A stretch of DNA of 64,000 nt from positions 403,791 to 467,790 of the forward strand of contig NZ_NKCN01000001.1 of NCBI RefSeq assembly GCF_002245535.1, written 5' to 3'. This document shows positions 55,146 to 63,348 of the stretch, piece after piece. The position numbers were made by a program, and so were the translations under genes. A model generated the notes under the pieces. The model was given only the letters and a program-made list of their open reading frames with translations. It ran no database searches and was not told the DNA's origin. Origin of the DNA: Mycobacterium lehmannii (GTDB lineage Bacteria > Actinomycetota > Actinomycetes > Mycobacteriales > Mycobacteriaceae). Position 1 is the stretch's first letter. Each line of letters begins with the position of its first letter.

Positions 55146-55796
55146 TCAAGCGTTGTTGTCCGGGCCGGTGAGCCCGCTGAGGCAGAAGTCGTAGATGTCG
55201 TCTGCGCCGACCGGTATGCCGCTGAGTTCCGCGCCGAGCACCTGCAGCCGGATCGCGCCCAGCGACGACTGCATGATCAGCGCGGCCCGGGCGTCGACGT
55301 TGAGGTCCGGCCGGAAGACGCCCTCGGCGATTCCGCGGTTGATGATGTCCTTGATCAGCTCGTAGACCGGTGAGAGCACGCGCGAGTATTCGCGCGGCAA
55401 GGTCTCGGCGAGGCGGTCGTTGTAGTTGGTCAGACCGCGGTTGACCTTGTCCTGGGTGGTGGTCTCCGGCGGAGTGCAGATCCGATCGATGAGCACGCGA
55501 AGGGCCGCCGCGGCAGGCAGGCCGGCGGTGTCCTCGCGCCAGCGGCGCGTCGACTCGGACATGATCTTGTCGACGAGTGCGAGCAGCAGTTCGTCCTTGG
55601 TCGAGAAGTGCTGATAGAAGGACCGCAGCGACGTCTTCGACCGCTCGACGACCTCGAGCACGGTGAAGTCGGTGCGTCCGGTCTCGCCGAGGATCGCCAG
55701 CGCCGACTTCATGAAGCGCTTGGGCCGGGGGTCGCCATCGGCGGCGTCGGCCAGCCGTGTGGCGCCCGCGACGGGGCGCCCGCTCGGCTTGGCCAT
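55146..55796 (-). CDS. TetR family transcriptional regulator
   Basis: A 216-residue repressor. The N-terminal helix-turn-helix (residues ~25-72) has FTVLEVVERSKTSLRSFYQHFSTKDELLLAL, ending in the canonical FYxHFxxKDELL; the C-terminal ligand domain includes LPREYSRVLSPVYELIKDII. ATG 55796 is chosen (GGAAGG upstream) over GTG 55805. Two near-identical operators lie upstream of itself and of the amidohydrolase gene, so it should repress its own operon and possibly the divergent thioesterase gene. The inducer is probably an acyl-CoA or aromatic metabolite, by inference. Confidence 0.87.
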   Translation of the reverse strand: MAKPSGRPVAGATRLADAADGDPRPKRFMKSALAILGETGRTDFTVLEVVERSKTSLRSFYQHFSTKDELLLALVDKIMSESTRRWREDTAGLPAAAALRVLIDRICTPPETTTQDKVNRGLTNYNDRLAETLPREYSRVLSPVYELIKDIINRGIAEGVFRPDLNVDARAALIMQSSLGAIRLQVLGAELSGIPVGADDIYDFCLSGLTGPDNNA

Positions 55797-55825
55797 GGTC
55801 GTCACCTTCCGGCTCGAGATCGACT

Positions 55826-55840
55826 GGTAACGACGTTACC
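55826..55840. promoter_or_regulatory. TetR-type operator 2 (between tetR and the thioesterase gene)
   Basis: GGTAAC-GAC-GTTACC is a 6-3-6 palindrome sharing the core GGTAAYGACRTTACC with operator 1. It lies in the 77-nt divergent gap, about where the -35 of the thioesterase promoter (TACTGT -10 at 55860-55865) would be. Confidence 0.75.
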
Positions 55841-55873
55841 GCTTTTGTAGAAGCTCGGTTACTGTTCCTTGTC

Positions 55874-56758
55874 ATGACGACAGACTCAGCGCAACAACAG
55901 TGGACCGTCGACACCCTGCTCGACCTGTTCGACGTCCGCCAGGACGGGGACAACCGATTCATCGCCGAGACCGGGCCCGCCGGTGAAGAGGACCGGCAGG
56001 TCGTCGAGGGCACCCAGGTCCTCGCCCAAGTGATCGTGGCGGTGGCCAAGCGGTTCGAGGGCAAGTCGGTGCGGTCAGCGCATGCGGTGTTCTCGCGGGC
56101 GGTCATGGTCGCGGCAGGTCCGGTCGAGTTGGAGATCGACGTCGTCAACGAAGGCCGTTCCACCGCAACCGCTGTCGTCGCGGCCAAGCAGAACGGCAAG
56201 CGCTGCATCACCGTCACCGTGCTGACCGACGTCCCGACCGACGACGTCATCCGGCACGCCGTCGCCCGTCCTGAGGTGAAGTCGCCCGCCGAGGCGAACG
56301 ACGCGCGCATGGCCATGGCCGGCCGCGAGATCCGGCTGGTCGATGTCGTCGACGTCAACAGCCCCGACGAGGTCGGCCCACCGGAACTGTACGCCTGGGT
56401 GCGCTACGACAAGACCCCCGACCGCGATGAGCTCGCCAAGGCGCTCGTCGCGTATCTGACTGGACACCTTGGTATTTCGACGACCATGCGCGCCCACGAG
56501 GGCATCGGCACCGCGCAGTCCCACGTCACCGTGTCGACCGCACCGATGACGGTGTCCGTCAGCTTCCACGAACCGTTCGCATTCGACGGGTGGCTGCTGT
56601 ACAGCCACGAGAGCACGCAGGTGGGCGCGGGCATGTCGTATGTCCGCGGAACCGTGCACACCGAGGCCGGTGAGCTCATCGCATCGTTCACCCAGGACGC
56701 GTTGATCCGGCCGCTGCGCACCAGCGACACGGCGATCAAGGAGCAGTCGCGCCTGTGA
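55874..56758 (+). CDS. Acyl-CoA thioesterase-like double-hotdog protein
   Basis: A 294-residue TesB-type double-hotdog protein: the first domain covers ~20-120 (LAQVIVAVAKRFEGKSVRSAHAVFSRAV), the second ~160-285 with HLGISTTMRAHEGIGTAQSH and SFHEPFAFDGWLLYSHESTQ, similar to the TesB C-terminal region. It should hydrolyse acyl-CoA. No ribosome site; TACTGT lies 8 nt before the ATG, so probably leaderless. Divergent from tetR with an operator between, so likely co-regulated. Confidence 0.78.
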   Translation: MTTDSAQQQWTVDTLLDLFDVRQDGDNRFIAETGPAGEEDRQVVEGTQVLAQVIVAVAKRFEGKSVRSAHAVFSRAVMVAAGPVELEIDVVNEGRSTATAVVAAKQNGKRCITVTVLTDVPTDDVIRHAVARPEVKSPAEANDARMAMAGREIRLVDVVDVNSPDEVGPPELYAWVRYDKTPDRDELAKALVAYLTGHLGISTTMRAHEGIGTAQSHVTVSTAPMTVSVSFHEPFAFDGWLLYSHESTQVGAGMSYVRGTVHTEAGELIASFTQDALIRPLRTSDTAIKEQSRL

Positions 56759-56778
56759 CAAGGCCGGTGCCCGCTCAC

Positions 56779-56808
56779 CGAAACTGAACTTCTGCACGAA
56801 GTTTCGGC
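56779..56808. terminator. Hairpin between convergent genes
   Basis: CCGAAACT (56779-56786) and AGTTTCGG (56801-56808) form a perfect 8-bp stem; an alternative inner stem AACTTC/GAAGTT is also possible. It lies between the thioesterase and the SDR gene. Confidence 0.5.
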
Positions 56809-56843
56809 CGGATTTGACGCATAAGCTCAGAGTCGCGGCAAGC

Positions 56844-57671
56844 TCAAATCTTGAGATAGCCTTTGTCGGCGGGGATTTGAGCCGCGGTCAGCAGCGACGA
56901 GGCGTCGCTGGCCAGCCAGACGACGATGTCGGAGATCAGATCCGGGTCCGCCAGTGACTCTGTCGGCAGCGCGCCGGGGGAGAAGCTGTGGATGTAGGTC
57001 TGGTGGTCGGCGAAGACCTGCCACATCGACGTGTCGTTGCCCATCGGGGTGTCGGTGCCGTACGGATGCACCGAGTTGACCCGGATGCCGAACTCGCCGA
57101 GTTCGACCGCCAGCGAGTTGGTGAGTCCGACGACGCCGAACTTGCTGGCGCAGTAGTGACCGCACCCGGGAACGGCCTTGATGCCGGCTGCCGAACTGAT
57201 CGTGATGATCGAGCCGCCGTTGCCCGCCTCGATCATCGGCGGCACCGCGGCCTTGATCGTGTTCCACACACCGGTGAGGTTGACGTCGAGGACTTCCTGC
57301 CACTGTTGCGCCGAGATCTCCCACAGCCGACCCCAATTCATGACACCGGCGTTGGCGACGACGATGTCGAGGCGGCCGAACTGTTCGATTGCGTCGGAGA
57401 CCACCCGCTGCTGTCCGGCGAGGTCGCGGACGTCCACCCGGTCGGCGACGATCTTGCGGCCCTCGCCCTCGACGAGGCTGACCGTCTCGGCGAGATCCTC
57501 CGGGAGTGCAGGCGGATAGCCGTTGTACTCGGCGACCGGACCGCACGCGTCGATTGCGACGATGTCGGCGCCGGCGCGTGCCAACCGCAGGCAGTGCGAA
57601 CGCCCCTGTCCGCGAGCGGCGCCCGTCACGTAGGCCACTTTTCCGGCGAGCGGGGTATCGGGGTTGGTCAT
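56844..57671 (-). CDS. Mycofactocin-coupled SDR family oxidoreductase
   Basis: A 275-residue short-chain dehydrogenase. The nucleotide motif is TGAARGQGRSHCLRLARAGA, with the GQGRSH form and a long acidic loop (ACGPVAEYNGYPPALPEDL) after the second strand, typical of SDRs that keep NAD bound and use mycofactocin as external acceptor. Catalytic Ser is in SSAAG, and Tyr-Lys in HYCASKFG. The mycofactocin biosynthetic genes are not in the window. It is the last gene after the NmrA-like gene, 13 nt apart. Confidence 0.85.
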   Translation of the reverse strand: MTNPDTPLAGKVAYVTGAARGQGRSHCLRLARAGADIVAIDACGPVAEYNGYPPALPEDLAETVSLVEGEGRKIVADRVDVRDLAGQQRVVSDAIEQFGRLDIVVANAGVMNWGRLWEISAQQWQEVLDVNLTGVWNTIKAAVPPMIEAGNGGSIITISSAAGIKAVPGCGHYCASKFGVVGLTNSLAVELGEFGIRVNSVHPYGTDTPMGNDTSMWQVFADHQTYIHSFSPGALPTESLADPDLISDIVVWLASDASSLLTAAQIPADKGYLKI

Positions 57672-57684
57672 CAAGTTCTCCTGA

Positions 57685-58431
57685 TCAGTTGGCGCCGGCG
57701 GCGAGCCAGTCGTCGAACGTCGTCGGGGCGATGCGCGCATTCTCGCCCGGCAGCAAAACATTTCCCGACATCGACAACCCGAACATGCCCGACCAGGTCG
57801 GCACCAGCTTGACCTGTTTGCCCCTGGCGGCCAGCGTCCGGCGGGCCATGTCGACGAGGTCTTGTGGCTCTGGCCCCGCGACATCCACATACCGGCCCTG
57901 CGGTTGGCCGACGGCGACCTCGGCGAGAACCTCAGCGATGTCGTCGGGCGCGATCGGTTGCACGAGCAACGGCGCGATGGTCGACACCCCGTCTTGTTCG
58001 AACCAACCGGCGACCATGGCCGCGAAGTCGTGAAACTGGGTGGCGGGCACGATCGTCCACGGCACCGGTCCGTCGGCGACGAGCCGCTCCTGTTCCCGCT
58101 TACCCGAGTAGTGCGCATTGCCTTCGATGTCGCGGATGCCGACGATCGACAGCAGCACATGATGGCCGACGCCCGTGCGCTGTTCGGCGGCGAGCAGGTT
58201 GCGTGTGGTGGTGCCGAAGTATTCGATGGTGCGGTCACGATCGGTGGGTGGTGCGCTGATGGCGTCGACGACGGCCTGCACACCGGTGAGGGCGGCGTCC
58301 AGACCTTCACCGGACATCAGGTCGACCCCGTGTGAGCGGCTGATGGGGACGACCTCGTGACCGTCGCGCTCGAGCGCGGCGGCGGTGCGGGCGCCGATGT
58401 TTCCCGTCGCACCTGCGACTGCAATGCGCAT
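57685..58431 (-). CDS. NAD(P)-binding NmrA/SDR-a5-like protein
   Basis: A 248-residue atypical short-chain dehydrogenase. The N-terminal MRIAVAGATGNIGARTAAAL carries the GxTGxxG dinucleotide motif; no YxxxK is in the usual place, and VPATQFHDFAAMVAGWF is characteristic of the NmrA-like group. It may be a reductase of a quinone or a redox sensor. Transcribed with the mycofactocin-linked SDR gene. Confidence 0.75.
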   Translation of the reverse strand: MRIAVAGATGNIGARTAAALERDGHEVVPISRSHGVDLMSGEGLDAALTGVQAVVDAISAPPTDRDRTIEYFGTTTRNLLAAEQRTGVGHHVLLSIVGIRDIEGNAHYSGKREQERLVADGPVPWTIVPATQFHDFAAMVAGWFEQDGVSTIAPLLVQPIAPDDIAEVLAEVAVGQPQGRYVDVAGPEPQDLVDMARRTLAARGKQVKLVPTWSGMFGLSMSGNVLLPGENARIAPTTFDDWLAAGAN

Positions 58432-58488
58432 GAGTGTCTCCTTTGGCCAGTCGTGACGGTACTCGCTGGGCGATTCGGATGGAGCCGG

Positions 58489-59163
58489 TCACGTCAACGT
58501 GGCCGCGACCTCGCGAAGCCGGACGCCCGCGCCGGTGACGATCGGCTCGCCGTGACCGAAACACGCGGTGTGGATGTCGAGCGCGGCAAGGCGGCGGAAG
58601 GACGCCACCGTGCGCGCACGGTCCTGGTTGAAGGTGCCGAGCATGAGCGTGCCGACGTTGGCGATGGTGTCGCCGGTGAGCAGCACGCCGTGATGTGGCA
58701 GATGAATCGCGATGCTGCCCTCGGTGTGACCCGGTATCGACAGGATCTCGGCGCCGCCGCCGAAATCCAGCATGTCGCCGTCGCGCAGTTGCCGGTCGAC
58801 GGGAACGGGCTCGGCCGCATCGGGCAATCCTGCTGCGACACGCGCGTGGATCGGCACCTCCCAGTCCTCGAACACCGGTGGGGGCAGCGCAGCTCCGTCG
58901 CGAATCGCGGCGGCATCCCCGGCGCCGGCGACAACCGGGGCACCGGTCGACCTGTGGAGTTCGGCGGCCGAGCCGATGTGGTCGACGTGTCCGTGCGTCA
59001 GGATTATCCGATCGATTGCGGGCACCGCCTCGGCGATGGCTGCGCCGGATCCCGGTGCCCCGGTGTCGATCAGCGTGACCGAGTCACCGTCGCGCCAGGC
59101 GTAGACCTGCCACCCGTTGACGACGAGCATGGTGAGGTTCGGCGTGACGGCCACGGAATCCAT
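58489..59163 (-). CDS. Metallo-beta-lactamase fold hydrolase
   Basis: A 224-residue protein with THGHVDHIG (HxHxDH), IPGHTEGS, LTGDTI and FGHGEP, i.e. all metal-binding motifs of the MBL fold, in the glyoxalase II/lactonase-like subgroup. Substrate unknown. Transcribed in the same direction as the two SDR genes, 57 nt upstream of the NmrA-like gene. Confidence 0.82.
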   Translation of the reverse strand: MDSVAVTPNLTMLVVNGWQVYAWRDGDSVTLIDTGAPGSGAAIAEAVPAIDRIILTHGHVDHIGSAAELHRSTGAPVVAGAGDAAAIRDGAALPPPVFEDWEVPIHARVAAGLPDAAEPVPVDRQLRDGDMLDFGGGAEILSIPGHTEGSIAIHLPHHGVLLTGDTIANVGTLMLGTFNQDRARTVASFRRLAALDIHTACFGHGEPIVTGAGVRLREVAATLT

Positions 59164-59203
59164 GCGTCCACGCTAGGGCGTACGAGTGGGCAGTGAAAGG
59201 GGC

Positions 59204-60862
59204 TCAGCCGGAGGCGAAATCGCGCGTCATCGCGGACCGGAGCACGTCGAGCGGTAATCCGCCGAGATCCAGGGCGCGATCGTGGAACTCCTTGAGCGAC
59301 ACACCCCGGCCCAGCGTCTCGTCGCGCAGCCGTTGCCAGATTCGCTGGCCGATCGCATACGACGGCGCCTGGCCCGGCCAGCCGAGGTAGCGGTCGAGTT
59401 CGAACTGCAGGTGCTCCTCGTTCATCGCGCTGTGCGAAACCAGGAATTGCCACGCCTTGTCGACATCCCACAGGGTGCCGTCGGGTGCGGTCATACCGCA
59501 GTGCACGCCGATGTCAATTACGACGCGCGCGGCCCGAAAGCGTTGTGCATCAAGCATTCCGATGTGGTCGCCGGGATCGTCGAGCCAACCGAGTTCGGCC
59601 ATCAGCCGTTCGGCGTAGAGCGCCCAGCCCTCCCCGTGGCCCGACACGAAACAGCCCAGTCGCCGCCATCGGTTGAGTTGGTCGGCGCGCACGACAGCGC
59701 GCCCGATCTGCAGATGGTGTCCCGGAACGCCCTCGTGGAACACCGTCGTCGTCTCCTGCCACGTGTGGAAGGTGTCGATGCCGTGCGGGACCGACCACCA
59801 CATCCGACCGGGCCTGCTGAAGTCTTCCGACGGACCGGTGTAATAGATGCCGCCGGTGTGAGTGGGCGCGATCCGGCACTCCAGCTGGCGCAGTGGTTCG
59901 GCGATGTCGAAGTGCGTGTCGGCGAGAGCCTCGACAGCGCGGTCGGAGAGGTCTTGCATCCATACCTGCAGTGCGTCCACGCCGTGGATGAGGTAGCGCT
60001 CCTCGGTGTCTAGGCGCCGCAGGGCGTCCGCGATCGACGTTCCGGGGTACAACTGCTTGGCGAGCTTCTCCTGTTCGGCGACAATGCTTTCCAGCCGCTG
60101 AAGGCCCCACTCGTATGTCTCGTCGAAGTCGACCTCGGCGCCGAGAAAGGAACGCGAGCACAACCGGTAGGCCTCGCGGCCCACCGCGTCCTCGAGGCGC
60201 GCATGTGGTGCGATCTCGTCTCCGAGAATCCTGCCGAGTTCGCGGTAGGCGTTCGCTGCGTTGGCCGCGTGTTGTTGCAGTTCGTCGTGCAGCGTTGCGT
60301 TGTCGGGGACTGCGGCCGCGACCATGTCTACCAACAGGTGCTGGATGCTTGCGGACTGCTCGATGCCGCGCGCGACCTGGCGCACCGCGGGGGGATGGCC
60401 GGTGGTGGTCGCGGTCCGCAGCGCATCGGCATATCCGGCGACACGGTCGGGCACCTGCGAGAGTCGGCGTGCGATCACCGCCCAGTCGTCGTCGGTGTCC
60501 GTGGGCATGAGGTCGAACACATCGCGCATCGACTGTAGCGGGGATGCGATTACGTTGAGTTCGCCCATATCGAGCCCGGCGTCGTTGATGTCGATCACGA
60601 TGCCGAGGCGCTCGCGCATCGCCGCCACCGTCACCTCGTCGACAGCGTCCTCGGCGGTGACGTTGCCGAGTTCGCGCAGTGTTCGGCGCGCGGCGTCGGC
60701 ACGTGCGGCGACACCGTCGGGGGAGTAGTCGGTGATTTTCTCGTCGTAGTTGCGGTCGTGGCCGGTGATGCCCATTTCGGTTGCCGCACAAGGGTCGAGC
60801 TCGGCAAGAGTGTCGAGATAGCGTTCGGCGACGGCATCGACGGCCGTTGGCGTCCTACCCAA
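59204..60862 (-). CDS. DUF885 family protein (zinc peptidase-like)
   Basis: A protein of ~552 residues of the DUF885 family. HEGVPGHHLQIG is the conserved HExxxxH-like zinc motif, with a downstream Glu in SGHGEGWALYAERLMAELG; these features resemble M32/M3-type gluzincins, suggesting peptidase activity not yet shown. The start is uncertain: the TTG at 60862 gives the conserved start (TPTAVDAVAERYLDTLAELD) and overlaps the previous gene by 8 nt; GTG 60901 is possible. Coupled to the metallopeptidase gene upstream. Confidence 0.78.
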   Translation of the reverse strand: MGRTPTAVDAVAERYLDTLAELDPCAATEMGITGHDRNYDEKITDYSPDGVAARADAARRTLRELGNVTAEDAVDEVTVAAMRERLGIVIDINDAGLDMGELNVIASPLQSMRDVFDLMPTDTDDDWAVIARRLSQVPDRVAGYADALRTATTTGHPPAVRQVARGIEQSASIQHLLVDMVAAAVPDNATLHDELQQHAANAANAYRELGRILGDEIAPHARLEDAVGREAYRLCSRSFLGAEVDFDETYEWGLQRLESIVAEQEKLAKQLYPGTSIADALRRLDTEERYLIHGVDALQVWMQDLSDRAVEALADTHFDIAEPLRQLECRIAPTHTGGIYYTGPSEDFSRPGRMWWSVPHGIDTFHTWQETTTVFHEGVPGHHLQIGRAVVRADQLNRWRRLGCFVSGHGEGWALYAERLMAELGWLDDPGDHIGMLDAQRFRAARVVIDIGVHCGMTAPDGTLWDVDKAWQFLVSHSAMNEEHLQFELDRYLGWPGQAPSYAIGQRIWQRLRDETLGRGVSLKEFHDRALDLGGLPLDVLRSAMTRDFASG

Positions 60863-61745
60863 GGTCGTTCGTGGAGAACGTGTCGCAGGCCTGCGGATCA
60901 CCGGTGCGGTAGCCCTCGGTGAACCACTTCTGCCTCTGCGTGGCCGATCCGTGCGTCCACGCCTCGGGGTTGACCCGGCCGGTGGTCTGCTTCTGGATGC
61001 GGTCATCGCCCACCGCGGCCGCGGCCGACAGCGCGTCGGCGATGTCCTTGTCCGTCAACGGCTGAAGGAACGTGACGTCGGTGCCTTCCTGCTTGGTGAT
61101 GGCGGCGTAGTGCGCCCACACCCCCGCGTAGCAGTCGGCCTGCAGTTCAGTGCGCACGCCGCCGCCGGTCGGACCCGCGGCGCCGGGCCCCTGCGACTGC
61201 CGAAGCGCGCCGGTGAGGTTCTGAACATGGTGACCGTACTCGTGTGCGACCACGTACTCCTGCGCCAACGGGCCGCCGCTGGAACCGAATTGGTCGCGCA
61301 GCACGTCGAAGAACTCGACGTCGAAATAAGCGGTCTGATCCGCCGGGCAGTAGAAGGGGCCGACCTCGCTGGTCGCCGGGCCGCAGGCCGTGTTGACGCT
61401 GTTTTTGAAGAGATGAACGCCGGGCCGCGTGTAGTCGGGCATCAGTTGTGGCCAGATCGCGTCGAGCGAGTTGCCGGTCGCGAGCACGCGGCACTGGGGG
61501 ATCGCGTTTGCGTCCGCGCCGGTTTTGCACTGGCTGAGGTCGAAACCCGGCGCCTGCACACCCTGACTGTCGTACTGGCCCTGCTGAGGCACCGTGCTGG
61601 GGTCAACGCCGAGGAACAACGCCACTATGAGGACGAGCAGGCCGCCGACTCCGCCGCCGACGGCGATGCCGCGACCGGGGCCGCCTCCGCCACCACTGGA
61701 CGAGGCGGTGCTGGTGTCGATTCGCATACCTTCGTTGAAGGTCAT
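60855..61745 (-). CDS. YpfJ-type neutral zinc metallopeptidase, membrane anchored
   Basis: A 296-residue protein of the KPN_02809/YpfJ family: a short Ser/Gly-rich N-terminus, one membrane helix (~26-47), then an external domain with VVAHEYGHHVQNLTG (HExxH zinc motif) and QADCYAGVWAHYA supplying the third ligand. Two Cys pairs (SQCKTGAD, PQCRVL; ACGPAT, YCPADQ) suggest disulfides, consistent with export. The divergent carboxylesterase gene starts 32 nt away. Confidence 0.87.
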   Translation of the reverse strand: MTFNEGMRIDTSTASSSGGGGGPGRGIAVGGGVGGLLVLIVALFLGVDPSTVPQQGQYDSQGVQAPGFDLSQCKTGADANAIPQCRVLATGNSLDAIWPQLMPDYTRPGVHLFKNSVNTACGPATSEVGPFYCPADQTAYFDVEFFDVLRDQFGSSGGPLAQEYVVAHEYGHHVQNLTGALRQSQGPGAAGPTGGGVRTELQADCYAGVWAHYAAITKQEGTDVTFLQPLTDKDIADALSAAAAVGDDRIQKQTTGRVNPEAWTHGSATQRQKWFTEGYRTGDPQACDTFSTNDLG

Positions 61746-61764
61746 GACGTTCAGCTTTGCACAC

Positions 61765-61779
61765 TACGATTCGGTCGTG
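61765..61779 (+). promoter_or_regulatory. Leaderless promoter deciding the carboxylesterase start
   Basis: TACGAT (61765-61770) fits TANNNT and is followed after six bases by GTG 61777. An in-frame ATG at 61744 would overlap the divergent metallopeptidase start codon and has no ribosome site, so GTG 61777 is preferred. Confidence 0.6.
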
Positions 61780-63282
61780 GCCACCGTTCTCGGACATCCG
61801 GTCATCGTGCATACCGACCTAGGTGATCTCCGCGGCACGACCGAGGGCGGCGTCGGGGTCTGGCGAGGCGTGCGGTATGCCGAGCAGCCGGTTGGCGACC
61901 GCCGGTTCCTCGGTCCCGACCCGAAGCGGCCGTGGACAGGCGTGCGAGACGCGATCGAGCACGGGCCGCTGCCCCCGCAGGGCAAGTCGTTCGTCGGCGG
62001 CGGCCGCGACGATCCCAAGGCGCGTGACGAAGCCTGCCTGACCTTGACGGTGTGGTCGCCTGACACCAGCGCGTCGCTTCCGGTGATGGTCTGGATCCCC
62101 GGCGGCGCGTTCGTGTTCGGTGCCGGACAGTTCCAGCTCTACAACGGCTCGCGGCTGGCCGCCAACGGCGACGTGGTCGTCGTCAACATCACCTATCGGA
62201 TCGGCGTCGTCGGTGGCTTCGAACTCGGCGACCTCGGCGACGGGTTCGACGACAACCTGGCCCTGCGGGACCAGATCGCCGCATTACGGTGGGTCCGCGA
62301 CCACATCGCGGCCTTCGGCGGTGATCCGTCCCGCGTAACGGTGTTCGGTGAGTCCGCTGGCGGCACATCGGTGCTCGCGCTGATTGCCAGCCCCGCCGCC
62401 GACGGTCTGTTCAGCCGCGCGATCGCCCAGAGCCCGGCGCTGCCGTTGATCGCCGATCGCGAGCTGCGGGCCGAGCAGGCACGCGAGTTCGTGCGCCGAC
62501 TCGGCGTACCGGTCTCGGAGATCAAGCGGTTACCGCAACGCGAGCTGCGCCGCACGGCGGGCAGGCTGCAACTCGAAAGCGCCGCGCGCACGCCGACGTT
62601 GGCCTACGGCTTGACCTACGGCGTCGACCTGTTGCCGCGTCACCCCGTGGACGCCGCGCGCGCGGGAACTCTGCGGCGGGTGCCGTTGATCATCGGAACC
62701 AACAGCCACGAAGCGTCGATGTTCGCCTGGACCAAACCGCCGATGCTGCCGACCACCCAGGCGTCCGTGGAGGCCTACTTCGCCCGCGTCGCGCCCGACG
62801 CCAGACAGCGCATGCTGGCCGCGTACCCGCACTATCCGCGCCGAAGGGAGTTGCTGGCGTTCGCCTCCGACGTCATGTTCGGCGGTCCGGCGTGGGCGTT
62901 CGCCGATGCCTACAGCGCACACGCCCCGACCCACATGTACCGCTTCGACCATTTCGGCTTCAGCCTGCGCATGCTCGGCCTCGGCGCGACCCACGGCAGC
63001 GAGATCGTGCACATCCAGCACAGCTACGCGTCATATCTCGGGCGCAAGATCCACCCGCTGGGGCGGCGGCTGCAGCCTGCGGTCGGGCGACGCATGCAAC
63101 GGGCCTGGCTCGACTTCGCTTCTCAGGGGTGGGACACCGGCGAGATCCACTGGTCCAACGGACACGACTGGCCCGTCTACGACACCGAACGGCGCTGCAC
63201 CCGCATCATCATGAGTGCGCGCGACACGGTGGTCTCCGACCCCGACGCCCAGCGCCGCGAAGCCTGGGCTGGCCTGTACTAA
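61777..63282 (+). CDS. Type B carboxylesterase
   Basis: A 501-residue alpha/beta-hydrolase of the carboxylesterase/lipase type B family. The nucleophile Ser193 lies in FGESAGGTS; the acid is expected near HEASMFAW and the His in ATHGSEIVHI. The usual HGG oxyanion motif reads WIPGGAF (residues 107-113), i.e. the His is Pro. No signal peptide, so cytoplasmic. It should cleave carboxylic esters; substrate unknown. A large hairpin follows. Confidence 0.87.
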   Translation: MATVLGHPVIVHTDLGDLRGTTEGGVGVWRGVRYAEQPVGDRRFLGPDPKRPWTGVRDAIEHGPLPPQGKSFVGGGRDDPKARDEACLTLTVWSPDTSASLPVMVWIPGGAFVFGAGQFQLYNGSRLAANGDVVVVNITYRIGVVGGFELGDLGDGFDDNLALRDQIAALRWVRDHIAAFGGDPSRVTVFGESAGGTSVLALIASPAADGLFSRAIAQSPALPLIADRELRAEQAREFVRRLGVPVSEIKRLPQRELRRTAGRLQLESAARTPTLAYGLTYGVDLLPRHPVDAARAGTLRRVPLIIGTNSHEASMFAWTKPPMLPTTQASVEAYFARVAPDARQRMLAAYPHYPRRRELLAFASDVMFGGPAWAFADAYSAHAPTHMYRFDHFGFSLRMLGLGATHGSEIVHIQHSYASYLGRKIHPLGRRLQPAVGRRMQRAWLDFASQGWDTGEIHWSNGHDWPVYDTERRCTRIIMSARDTVVSDPDAQRREAWAGLY

Positions 63283-63345
63283 CCGCGAAATGGAATTCCA
63301 GCAGCGAAAGTGCGAGTAGACGCCTGCTGGAATGCAATTTCGCGG
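63283..63345. terminator. Large hairpin between carboxylesterase and SRPBCC genes
   Basis: Arms 63283-63304 and 63324-63345 (22 nt each) pair with two mismatches; the stem begins CCGCGAAAT and ends ATTTCGCGG. The loop carries GCGAAAGTGCGAGTAGACGC (63304-63323), which matches 17 of 20 bases of the motif at 53759-53778. It should terminate both convergent genes. Confidence 0.75.
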
Positions 63346-63348
63346 ACT

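Noticed and set aside
60855..61006. Start of the DUF885 gene further upstream
   Set aside because: The upstream extension is antisense-like, Arg/Pro-rich and lies wholly inside the metallopeptidase gene.
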